Shown here piece by piece: positions 31,926 through 41,965 of a stretch of 64,000 nucleotides of DNA. Every line of letters starts with the position of its first letter. Position 1 is the first letter of the stretch. This DNA comes from Bimuria novae-zelandiae CBS 107.79 (lineage: Eukaryota; Ascomycota; Dothideomycetes; Pleosporales; Didymosphaeriaceae). The stretch is taken from NCBI GenBank assembly GCA_010015655.1, contig ML976656.1, positions 802,853-866,852 on the forward strand, written 5' to 3'. The notes beneath the pieces were generated by a model. That model searched no databases, was not told the DNA's origin, and saw nothing but the letters and a program-made list of their open reading frames with translations. A program made the translations under genes and the position numbers.

Positions 31926-33482
31926 ATGGATACCACCTTCATCAGCATCCACGGTCAGTCATCTTGGTATCGATATGAGTTGCTCCTGGCTTACATTTGC
32001 AGACCTTTCCGAGGACGCCCATATCCTTTACTCTTCGGACTCTATCGTTGACATCCTCGGGCACACCCCAGATGAGGTCGTCGACAAGTCAGTTTGGCAA
32101 TTCTTCCACCCAGATGAATTGCCATTTGCAAAACAGCTCCACAGTCGCAGCGTGAAGTTGGACAAAGCATCCGTCTTATCTTATTGTCGTATCAAGAACC
32201 GCCAGGGTGACTGGGTCGGCTGCGAGTGCTGCTTCTCTATCGTCTACGATGTGATGGTCTGTTGCACCTCCATCTATCGCCAGGGCATGAACAGCCAGAG
32301 TAAGGGCTCATATCAGTGACGCTTGTACATTGCTAAATCCACGTAACAGAACGCGCACAAGAAGCCCCTATTGTGCGAAAGCTCTTCTCTTCGTCACCTA
32401 AAGATCCGCGTTACCATATGTTGTCTTATCTATCCAGCAAATTCACCCTCGGACCCGAAGAGCAGACACATGAGCCACGGGCTGCTCTATTCCTCAACCG
32501 CTTCACTCGAACCCTGACCGTCATGCATGCTACCCGTGGTATCGAGGAGATACTTGGTATTCCAAGCGATGACATGAAAGGACGTAGTTTCTACTTCTGC
32601 ATTGCTGAGGAGTGCTTGACAGATGCCGTCAAGTGCCTGGAATCGGCCAAAGGCAACGATTCCATCGCCTACTTACGCTTCTTCTTCCGCGATCCTCGTC
32701 AAGATGATCCACCGGATCCGTTCACTTCGGAAAGCGAAGACGAAGTCATGACGGACATCACGTCGTCCGAAGACGAATCTGAGACCGCAACGACTGAAGG
32801 AGAGCACTCCTTGTCACGCAACGAGTCTTTGCACAGTCGCTCCCACAGATCAAATGCTGACGTCTCCGCTTCGGAGGAGAACTCAAGCAACAACACAAAC
32901 GGCTCTCACGGTCACTCTGAGGCTCGCTCAGAGGTCTCCTCCTTAGCGGCTAGGTCACCTTTTTCTGAGGCACGTGATGAACCTATTGAGCTCGAGGCTG
33001 TGGTGTCCTGCACTTCGGATGGTCTGGTAGTGTGTCTCCGCCGCGCACGTCCCGAGCAGCCCAGACCAGCGCCACGACCTGTCGGGTACAACGGTGTCTA
33101 CGCTGCTCCTTGGGCACACCAACCGATGTTCCAGCCGGCTCTACCACAACTGCCACCCTACCCTCTTGGTGGGGCGCACCCTGCTATGGCTCAATTATGC
33201 CTTCCGAGTGCAGCGCAAAGCTCATTCATGCAAGCCATTCGTGACGTTGCAGTCTTTGCATGGGCTTTGGTCGGCATCAATGGAAGCCTCGCAGAGTATG
33301 CAAATCCTCTGTCCAAACCTGTCGGTGAGGCTCAGCCTCCGGACGGATTCCCAATTTGGGGTCCAGTTCCAGGGCCTGGACATAGAGACAAGAGTTCTGT
33401 GGCGCGTTCGGGCTATGGTTCCGGTTCTGGAAGCTCTTCAAGCAACGATCCGTTCGGATTCGGCGATCCAGGTCTTAAGTAA
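31926..33482 (+). CDS. PAS-domain protein, fungal, function unknown
   Basis: Exons are 31926-31953, 32003-32299 and 32350-33482, giving 485 residues. The N-terminal 110 residues form a PAS fold: ILYSSDSIVDILGHTPDEVV, FFHPDELPFAKQLHSR, and the strand DWVGCECCFSIVYDVMVC. A second PAS-like region follows at about 150-215 (FTRTLTVMHATRGIEEILGI). The middle is acidic and Ser-rich, and the C-terminus is rich in Pro and Gly. The first PAS region resembles the light-regulator WC-2, but I see no GATA zinc finger and no flavin-binding cysteine motif of the NCRFLQ type. It is therefore not WC-1 or WC-2 itself. It may be a signalling partner, but the role is unknown. Confidence 0.85.
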
Positions 33483-34337
33483 GATCAAATGCCATTACTG
33501 CTTCTATCTACGACGAGCAGCTGGCGGGTCCTTAGTACACTGGCCGACTTTGTTGGCAGTGCAACCTAGCTAGGCGTCACTAATACGGGCAATCATTCGG
33601 ACAAATCAAAATTGCGGCGCTGCGTCGACATATTGTAGCAGGCACTGGGATGAAGCGTTCGAGTATGTCTATGATTTATGGTGGTTTCCATTGGTGTGAA
33701 TGATACGATTCTGATGGTCCCATGGTTCACGAAGATACGTCGAGACGCCCAATCCCCCATGGACAACTCTTTCCAGATAGCAAAAACAGAAAAAAGATTA
33801 ACGATAACATAGTGTTATACTGAACAAAGGACTCACTGTCGGCTTGATCGCAGGTGCATGCCTCGAAAACAAAACATTCTTTTACACTTGATCGTTATCT
33901 TCGTTTACCAGTATTTTACTATCCGCCCTGGTTGTGGCGCCAATCTCTTTGTCTATCTTGTCGTCATCCATGGCTCTGATATTCCCAAAATAGGCTGTAA
34001 GTCCCTTTGTTAAAGAGGATCCCTTTGAAGTAATAGTGTCCACCAGATTCGGGCGCCTCCGAATGACAAGCACCACAGTACGCCACGGAAATGACATAGC
34101 AGCACTTGTGACCTTGTTCCCGCTAAATGGGAGCCTCTGAGCCGCACGGGCAATTTGTTCTTTGCCACTTTGAGGAGGGCTTAACGTTCCAAGTGCAGAG
34201 GCTTTGAATGCTCTACCCTAGCTGAGCACTGCAGATTTGCGGCACGATCTGTCAAAAAATGAAACTCTTCAATGAGGATATGAAGCCGTGACCACTGCTA
34301 CATTACACTAGAACGAACAAACTAGCGAACGAAAAGT
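33483..34337. other. Intergenic between PAS and cupredoxin genes
   Basis: The PAS gene's 3' UTR and the next gene's promoter lie here. One small minus-strand open frame in it is listed separately. Otherwise I see nothing. Confidence 0.5.
33882..34097 (-). CDS. Possible 71-residue protein
   Basis: This ATG-initiated frame encodes a charged product containing RRRPNLVDTITSKGSS and MDDDKIDKEIGATTRADSK. The composition is more protein-like than the surrounding chance frames and resembles the cytoplasmic tail of a membrane protein. It could be a last exon whose 5' part I cannot identify, or noise. No family is recognised. Confidence 0.22.
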   Translation of the reverse strand: MSFPWRTVVLVIRRRPNLVDTITSKGSSLTKGLTAYFGNIRAMDDDKIDKEIGATTRADSKILVNEDNDQV

Positions 34338-35976
34338 ATGGTACAGCGACTCAGTATGCCCTTCCTGCGAACCCTCGTCTTGACACTCGCCATACACATC
34401 TGTACAGCATCTGCCGCCACCACGATAACCAGCTCCCAGACAGCACTGGCTACGCGAACAGAGTTGTTACCAACGACTTCTATGAGTCAGTCTGTGTCTG
34501 CGTCGGCTGCTGCGCAGACATTCACTGTGCAAGTTGGAAATGGGGACCACAAGTTCAAGCCGGATGTAATACAGGCTGAAGTCGCCGATGTAAGACTCTG
34601 TCTTTGGGAGCAGGCCCTTCGTAAATTCGCTTCATGCTGATAAGACATGGCACTGACGAGCCCTCAGGTCGTCGAGTTCAACTTCTACCCCCAAAACCAC
34701 AGCGTCATCCGCGCAGAATACGAACACCCATGCATACCCTACGAAATGACGGGCAAAGGAAAAGTCGGCTTCTGGTCTGGCTTCCACGCTGTAGACGCCG
34801 TGTTAGACGACGTAAGTCCTTCACTACTTCCCCTTCAAGCACAGTTCCATTCGCTAACGTGAGTACAGCTACCAAAGTACACCGTCCGCGTCAACGACAC
34901 CAACCCCGTCTTCTTCTACTGCTCTGCCCCCGAATCCTGCACCAAGCAGGGCATGGTCGGCGTCATCAACCCCAACGCCACGACCTCACTGGCTCACCAG
35001 CGCGATCTCGCCCTCGATGCCTCCTACCAGCTCTCACCAGGCGAGCCCTTCCCGTCTGAAGCCGAGACCCCATCCTCATCCACGCTCCCAGACGGCTCAG
35101 CACCGCCTTCTTCGTCCTCACCATCAGGAAGTAACAACGGCAGTGGCCGCGGCAATAAACTAAGCACCGGCCCCATCGTAGGGATTGCCATGGGCATCAG
35201 CGTCGTCGTCCTTGGCGGTCTCGTATTCTGGCAATGGGGCCGCCTCAAAGGGCTATCCGACGAGCGGAAACGAAAAGATAGTACCGTTGCGCGCAGCACC
35301 GACCCCAGAGATACCTGGGCTCTCGCGTCCCCGGCGTCGCCACCCTGGGCGTCACCTTCGCCGTCCATGGCACAGCAGCAACAGCACCAGTTCAACCGAG
35401 ACGGGGCCTACCCCCAAAGCCCGATGACCTCCCACGCCGTCCCGTCCGCATATTACGAGTACACGACCCAAGACGCCCCTAGCACGATAATGTCCCGCTC
35501 GATCAGCCACCGCAGCGCGGGCGGAGCCTTTGAGTACGCCCCGCTGACCGCGGGATATCCCTTGAGTAGCCCCTCGCCGCCCCCTGCGGCGATGAAATAT
35601 AACTATCAATATAACGGGGGAATGGGGACCAGCGATATGACAAGTCCGACGGATCCGCATCTTGCACCTGTGGGACTGGGGACTGGGGGGTTGGGCGATT
35701 TGCGGGCGTTGGCGAGGTGAGTCTCCCCTTTACCCTCTCGCTTTTCCGTACCCTCCCTGTTATCTTTGTTTTCTGTTCGCTTGGAGAGGTGGGTGGGCGG
35801 GAAGGCAGAGGGTGAAGGATGAGAGACGAGAGATGAAGCTAACAGAGGATAGGTCGTTTGAACGAGAACCCGGGGGGTACCCGGATGAAAAGGGGATCAG
35901 GGTAGGGGCGCATGTGAATCGCGCGGCGCCGGCGGAGATGGAGGACACGAGTGCGCCGGGCGGGAAGTTCTTTTAG
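34338..35976 (+). CDS. Membrane-anchored cupredoxin-like, Ser-rich protein
   Basis: Exons are 34338-34589, 34668-34811, 34869-35716 and 35853-35976, giving 455 residues. A signal peptide (about 1-28) leads to a Ser/Thr-rich stretch and then a cupredoxin-like fold: FTVQVGNGDHKFKPDVIQAE, VVEFNFYPQNHSVIRAEY, and FFYCSAPESCTKQGMVGVIN. A Ser/Pro linker, one membrane helix (GIAMGISVVVLGGLVFW) and a long Pro/Ser-rich cytoplasmic tail follow. Fungal cell-surface proteins of this type are common and mostly uncharacterised. The Asn-His pair is present. The second position, where blue-copper relatives often have His before the Cys, is Ser, so copper binding is doubtful. Confidence 0.85.
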
Positions 35977-37196
35977 TATTCTCCTTTGTAACGTTAGTTA
36001 GTACTTATGTTTTTAGCAGATGTGTATAATGTATGTTCAACAACACCCCCGCGCTGTTCAACAGCACCTCCGCTGTTTAATATAGTACCCGCGCTGGCTA
36101 ACAGCGCGCTTATAATTAAGTAGCTAGTTAAATAGATACTTGTCCTTTTAGTAGCCTATACAAACAGCTTTTCTTTATTGCGTATATATGTAACTAAGTT
36201 CGGGAACACTTTTGAAAGGAAACCTAGGCGTGGTTTTTATTTATTAAATGTATAATGTATTTATACGTACCCTCCCTCCCGCCCCTCTGTGAGAATCTAA
36301 ATTGTAAGGTTCTACCACTTTGACGTGTCTTCCCGCTTTGGAGTAGCCTATCGTTAAGACTAGGACACTTCGCCGTGAAAGGCAAAATAGCCGTTGAAAA
36401 GGCCTTGGTGATAGTAACGGCCTGGTTACCTTTGTTCTGGAACCGGGGCTCGTGAGGGTGTATGATTGGGATGATGAACTCCCACGCAGGAGCAAGAGCG
36501 CGATCTCTCGTATAAAGCTGAAAGCTGGCTATACAATACTACGTTAGTAATCGAAGTTTAGCTCTTGTTTGATCTACCCTGGGTAACTTATCACCTTTTC
36601 CTGCTATAAACCCTGGCCTTTATGGCCCACTTCTACCTTTACGCGAGGGCACGATGTTACGATGCCTGTTCATACCACGTCACATCCAGTCACACCAGGG
36701 AAGTCATCATCACAAGCCAGCAAGGCATATATCATGTCTTGGAAGTCTCTCGTATCCATTCACCCACACTTCATTCCACAGCCAAACGCTTGCTTTTCAT
36801 CCATAAGCCCATGTCCAGGCCCCTACCAAGGAGCCTCGAGGACCTCAAGCCATCGCTACAGTAGCGGGCACCCAATCCCATAAGTAGGCCGTTGCCGTCC
36901 CTTTCATCTTCTGCAACGCCAGTCCATCATCTTAAAAAACAAGCGTGTGGACACAAAACCTTCCACCTGGGTCGCAGAACCCAAACCCGAGAGTGGCATC
37001 ATAGCGCGGACCGAACGCTGGAACAAGAATCGTGAAGAGAAGAGAGAGGAAAGAAAGGTCCGTAGCCGCATTATATAATGTACAAGTGAAAACGGCAGTG
37101 AAAGGGAAAAGGTGCTCAGCGCCTGCCGCCCGAGCGCTTCGCTATTTTGTATAAGACACCTGTAGAAGAAAACCGAGCAAGCGGAGAACGTCGCAT
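35977..37196. other. Intergenic with palindromic and AT-rich sequence
   Basis: The stretch to about 36260 is AT-rich and contains short perfect inverted repeats, listed separately. No gene is supported. The section 36880-37196 should be the SET3 3' UTR. Confidence 0.5.
36053..36107. repeat. Cluster of short GC-rich inverted repeats
   Basis: GCTGTTCAACAGC (36053-36065) is a perfect palindrome around one base. GCGCTG (36091-36096) pairs with CAGCGC (36102-36107) over a five-base loop. A related half-unit, CCGCTGTTTAA, sits between them. Three related units in 55 bp, flanked by AT-rich DNA, suggest a hairpin-rich relic such as the end of a small transposable element. Confidence 0.6.
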
Positions 37197-40193
37197 TCAA
37201 GTAGTGGTTGAAATGGTAGGGGTCGCGGTGGATGTCGCTGGCGCTTTCGTCTCCTCTGCAACAGCCGGCAATACTGGTTCCACGGTCTTCGCCGGAGGGG
37301 AGGCGTTGTTCGGTAAACTCGCGTTCGACAGAGTTGGCGAGCTAGTCGACTGGGTAGGATTAAGTGGAGGTGTTCCCAACGCAGTTGAGGATTGCTGGGC
37401 AAGCTTCGCGCGCCTGCTCGTGTAGTCGCTCAGGCTGAGCTTCTTACGCGTGGGACCAGGCGTGATGGCACTTGTTACAGCCGGTGAAAAGGGTGACAGA
37501 GCTGACCCAGCAACCCCTGGAGAAACCGCACTCCCGGTCAGCGCACTGGTACCCGATCCAGGCGCAGACACCATTGTTGACGCAGGAATGACCAATGTGG
37601 GGTTCGGAGGCACATCCGGACGTGTTTCTGCAGATCTTGAAGATGGTGTAGTAGAAGCACTATCAGCATCTACTGGTGCAGGAGTCGATGCCCACGGTGG
37701 CGCGGGTGGTTGTAGGGGAGGATGTGAAGTCCCAGGAGACACTTCAATGCTAGGTGCATCGGGCATCTCCTCCGCTTTCGGAGTGTGTGGTTTTGGTGCA
37801 GTCGTTGTCTCTGCATCCCTCATCTCGACGTCAACTGAGGCGACTGGCGCTGAGCTTTCTCCCGGCGGTGGCTCCTTCGGAGCTACGACCGTCGCCAATT
37901 CCGTAGTTATATTCATAGCAACCGGTTCCTCCAAGAGAATTGGAGGAGCGGTGGGCGAGGGTTTGCTCGAGCTAACATCTTTTAGAGCTGGCGAATTAAT
38001 CTCCAGTTTAACAGACGCAGACCGAATGCGCTCTCTTTGGGTCTTCTCTTCCTGCGCTTGTTGGAGCAGTCTGCGCTTAAAGGACATCGGCGGTCTCATG
38101 GACCTTATAATGGACGCAGGCATGAGTGCGGCCCCAGCGGTGTTCTCACACTCTGTCTGGGTAAAGCTATCCACATACACCGGTTTCGGTTTCGGTGGCG
38201 CACGTCCGTTCGTTCTCGACGAGCCACCCGAGACTTTACGTGCGACGCCGAAACTGTGCTCACGAGGATGCCGTGCGGAAGGTGATGGTTCATTGTGACC
38301 AAGCTGTTTCTGCGTATCCGGGTTAGCTCCAAGAAGCGATGGACGAGAAAGACGCCTTACTGAGGAGGACAGGCTGGGGGTATTCAAGGTCGACCCTGCA
38401 CTGTTCCTCTTTCCCCGCTTCCCCTTGTGCTGCTCGTCATAGTCCATTTGCTCGAAAAGACGCTCCTGCTGTTGCAGCTTCCGTCTCTCGCGCTCGGACA
38501 TCTTCCCGTTATTGTCATCGACCGAGAGACCGGTTGCGGGGGTGATGTCGCGACTGCTAGACTTGTGAGAACCTGACGTTGAGCGGCTGTCCCCATTTTC
38601 GTCGTCGTGCAGATCGCGATGCATGGCTTCACTGCCCGCGCGGCTGTTGGTCGCATGGCCAGTGCTAAAGGGTGACACTTGGGTCTTCTTCGTCTTGCGA
38701 CCTTTGGTGTTTCTGGAAGGCTGGGCAGGGTCCGCGTAGGTAGATGCTGTACTTCGAGCACGTTCCAACAGACACTCATGGCCAGTTGATTTGTCGCAGG
38801 CGCATCCACCAAAGTTGGCGAGCACGCAAGCTACCCACGGCTGAATCTTCTTGAACCCTTCCTTCTTGATGTCGCCGTTGGTAACAACCTTCAGAAGTTG
38901 TTGCATGATTGGAGGGCTGATGTTCCACGCAACGGTAAGCTCCTCACCCGGCTCTATATCTCGAGTCGCAAGGAAACAAAAGTGGGCGCCACTCTCAGGA
39001 CCTTGCGTTAGGATCTTCATCTCCATGTTCGGATTACAACTTCTCCGGGCATACCGCAGTATCGTGCCTTCGTGGCGGGTGTCAATATAAATAGGCAAGT
39101 GCGGAGGAAAGAAGACGAATGGCTCGGGGTGCTGCAGCAGTTGCCAGCGATTCATAGGATCAGCGTAGTAGTCGTCCTTTCTGCCAATGCGGCCTTTCAA
39201 TTCGCCGATGAAGCCTTCCTTGGCGACAGGCGTCTCAACAGTGATAAAGTGCCACTGCGGGTGTAATCCGTGCGCTCTTGTGCTAGGGTCTTCTTCTGAC
39301 TGCTTCGTAAGCACTGGCGCCAGTGAGGTTTCCAGTTCTTCGATCGACTGGTCGATGCGCTGGAAAACATCGGCCGGGGTCTTGCCGTCGGTAGCCTCTG
39401 CCAACGCATCTCGGTCATTGAGCCACGAAGCAATATCGTTCGTCACTCGCAAATCCGTAAAAGAATTGGTGTCGGTCGAAGGTGGCTCCGGTTGTCGGTA
39501 AAGGTTCATGAACTCGAGTGAGAACTCCTCTATGTGACCTTCTGGTTGGACTGGCGACTTGACAGGACTATGCCCATTGAGCATGACAGACCCACCTCGT
39601 TTCCTAGACCCGGGAACCAGGGCCGGCGCTTGGCTGATTATAGTCATGGAAGTAGAAGGCCGATGGTTTGTCTTTGCGCGTTTGGCGGGCGGCGGTAGGT
39701 CGCGTGGGCTCCCACTCTTCCGTTCGCTGCTGTAGTGAAGATCATTATTGGTCTGGATGGCCCAGCCGTTAGGCTGCACTGCACCGAGAGGATCCTTTTG
39801 CCTTTTCTTGTGGCTCTTGGTAGTAGTCCTCGGACGACCTTTGCGCTCACCAATGTTGATCAGCTCCCGACGTTGTCGCTGCTTGTCGAGGGCGCTCTTT
39901 CGATCAACATGTCTCGGGAGACAGTCTACGCACTCGTGGATGTCGGGGACGTGGACGGCACTCTCGTAGTAACACACGATGTGCTGCCACGTATCGCACT
40001 TCTCGCACAACACCGTATTTCCGTCATCGTCCGCATAGCCGCATATGCACTTGATAGTCGAAGACTCCTCCTCGTCGATGGTGCCATCTAGCGCAGGTGA
40101 GCCGTTGGTGAAAGCGGGAGGCGGTGGAGCGAAGTGGGCGACGGAAGCCGGCTGATGATCAGCGTGCGCCTTGATCGACGACACTTCTGTCAT
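37197..40193 (-). CDS. SET3: PHD-SET protein of the Set3 histone-deacetylase complex
   Basis: Set3 is the scaffold of the Set3C deacetylase complex, which its PHD finger directs to H3K4-methylated chromatin. The product has 998 residues and no intron. The PHD finger (about 48-92) reads CICGYADDDGNTVLCEKCD, followed by WQHIVCYY and a final Cys pair. The SET domain (about 300-440) includes YARRSCNPNMEMKI and EPGEELTVAWN. The usual catalytic NHS-C motif is R-R-S-C here, in keeping with the inactive Set3/Set4 (MLL5-like) class. A Cys-rich post-SET-like stretch (FGGCACDKSTGHECL) and a long disordered Ser/Pro/Lys tail follow. A short uORF (40268-40242) precedes the start. Confidence 0.92.
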   Translation of the reverse strand: MTEVSSIKAHADHQPASVAHFAPPPPAFTNGSPALDGTIDEEESSTIKCICGYADDDGNTVLCEKCDTWQHIVCYYESAVHVPDIHECVDCLPRHVDRKSALDKQRQRRELINIGERKGRPRTTTKSHKKRQKDPLGAVQPNGWAIQTNNDLHYSSERKSGSPRDLPPPAKRAKTNHRPSTSMTIISQAPALVPGSRKRGGSVMLNGHSPVKSPVQPEGHIEEFSLEFMNLYRQPEPPSTDTNSFTDLRVTNDIASWLNDRDALAEATDGKTPADVFQRIDQSIEELETSLAPVLTKQSEEDPSTRAHGLHPQWHFITVETPVAKEGFIGELKGRIGRKDDYYADPMNRWQLLQHPEPFVFFPPHLPIYIDTRHEGTILRYARRSCNPNMEMKILTQGPESGAHFCFLATRDIEPGEELTVAWNISPPIMQQLLKVVTNGDIKKEGFKKIQPWVACVLANFGGCACDKSTGHECLLERARSTASTYADPAQPSRNTKGRKTKKTQVSPFSTGHATNSRAGSEAMHRDLHDDENGDSRSTSGSHKSSSRDITPATGLSVDDNNGKMSERERRKLQQQERLFEQMDYDEQHKGKRGKRNSAGSTLNTPSLSSSVRRLSRPSLLGANPDTQKQLGHNEPSPSARHPREHSFGVARKVSGGSSRTNGRAPPKPKPVYVDSFTQTECENTAGAALMPASIIRSMRPPMSFKRRLLQQAQEEKTQRERIRSASVKLEINSPALKDVSSSKPSPTAPPILLEEPVAMNITTELATVVAPKEPPPGESSAPVASVDVEMRDAETTTAPKPHTPKAEEMPDAPSIEVSPGTSHPPLQPPAPPWASTPAPVDADSASTTPSSRSAETRPDVPPNPTLVIPASTMVSAPGSGTSALTGSAVSPGVAGSALSPFSPAVTSAITPGPTRKKLSLSDYTSRRAKLAQQSSTALGTPPLNPTQSTSSPTLSNASLPNNASPPAKTVEPVLPAVAEETKAPATSTATPTISTTT

Positions 40194-41965
40194 AATCCGG
40201 CCGTCGCGCAGTGATATAGTTGTGTTCGTCTAGAAGAAGGCTTAGGCTTGAGGTGTGTTGGATCGCATGACGCCCGACGCGCGCACGACGAAAGCAGAGC
40301 AGACGGCGGCAACGCAAGACAGGTCCAACGGCCGATATCTGCGAGCTGCCTGCTTTTTGTGACGATTGAGGTCGGTATCGCAGCCCGGTGGCTCAGGAGA
40401 AGAGGCTTTCGTGGCGGCTCGTGGCACGGGTAGCGCAGTTGGGAGGCGTCGATAAGGGCAGCTGGACGTTGGATAACGAACAGAAGACGGCTGCCGATGT
40501 GAGAGTGCGTTGTTGAGAGCGGGAGAGGCCAGGTGCATGCAGCGCGCGGGTTGCGGGAGGGGAGAGGGCAGAAATGGGCGGAGAGGCGGATCTGGAGCGG
40601 CGCTGGGAGAGCTAACAAAGGAGGGGCGCGCGCAACGAAAGCGGACGGCTGTCGACGGCAAAGAGGCGCTGCACCGGGCTCTCGTGTCGGTAGCGGGTGG
40701 GCGAGAAGAGGTCGTGTCAATGTGTTGTGAGAGTCACAGAGGCGACCTGCACAGTGTGCAGTTGAGGAGAATACGTGCTAGCCCATAGTGGATCAAGCGT
40801 GCGCGCTTGGGCCATCAGCTTCTCTTGGGAAAGCATCGGACCCGGCTACACGATGACGAGTTAGCGAGGGTTGCCTCGAGAAATGTAACGCCGGCGAATA
40901 AGGCACGGAGCTGCGGGGCGTTGCGGCTGACGGCTGCGCGGGCGTGGGGACGATAAAGGGCGTCGCGAGAGGGATGCTGTTGAAGACGCAAGATGCAAGA
41001 TGCAGAGACTTGGGGCTGAAGCTGCATGATGAGACACGGCAACGACAGTATTCCTTGGAACCGTTGATCGCTGGGCCAATCAGCGCGAGGGCGCACCTTC
41101 ACGTCGCCGAATGCAGCCTAGCGGACAGCCAGCGTTCCAGGAGGGCACATTGAAGACGTGGATCCAATTCGCGGCGGTTGCTTCACGGCCGAAATTCTCG
41201 ACAACGGCTGAGCCGCGTCGTCGCGCCGGGGAGCTGAGTCGGGTTTCAGACGCCCATGGAAGCCGCGAAGTGAGGAGGATGCGGTAAGAAGGAGCACTCC
41301 TGCGGCGCCTGCCCTGCCCAGCTGCCTAGGCAGCGGCAGTCCTTCCCCTCGCACCTGCCTGCGTGCCCGGCGGTTGCGGTTGCTGTGCCCCGCCGCCTCG
41401 AGCGGAGCGCCCTGAAACAACGCCGTCAACTGCACGCTCCGACCATGATGAAGTCATTCCTCGGAGCTTTCCTCCATCAACCGCGCCTCCTGAGACACGC
41501 AGCTACCACGACTGTATAAAACCACCGCTGTCGCCGTCCCACGAGTTCGCCTCGAACTGCAAATCTAGAACCAACCCCGGAGCGCCCTTGTCCGTGCTCC
41601 ATTTATTTAGACAAGACAGGCCACTGCGTGTCCCGAGCCTCCTCCGTCCTGTCTGTGCGATCAAACATCACGAACATCAAGGACCGATTCGTGCGATGTC
41701 GGCCGACGATACCAACAGCCCCCTCCGCACACTACGACTATGGTAGCGGGATCGATCGTCGACAGTCCCGAGGTGCGCGACTTTATAGCCCGGCCTGTCC
41801 CTCATCTCTTCACCATTGCGGTCACTAGAGCCTCCACTATATGGCCCAAAAAATGGGACACGTGCGCATCTCTCCGCAGAGGCCGGAACATGTTGATCGT
41901 GATCCCGTAGATAAAAGTATCGTGGGGCAACATCTTGCTTGAATGTTCTCTAGACGGAATTCGCG
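40194..41965. other. SET3 promoter and upstream of the carboxylesterase relic
   Basis: SET3 and the relic are transcribed away from each other. The right part has C-rich and G-rich stretches with scattered short frames. I support no gene here. Confidence 0.5.
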
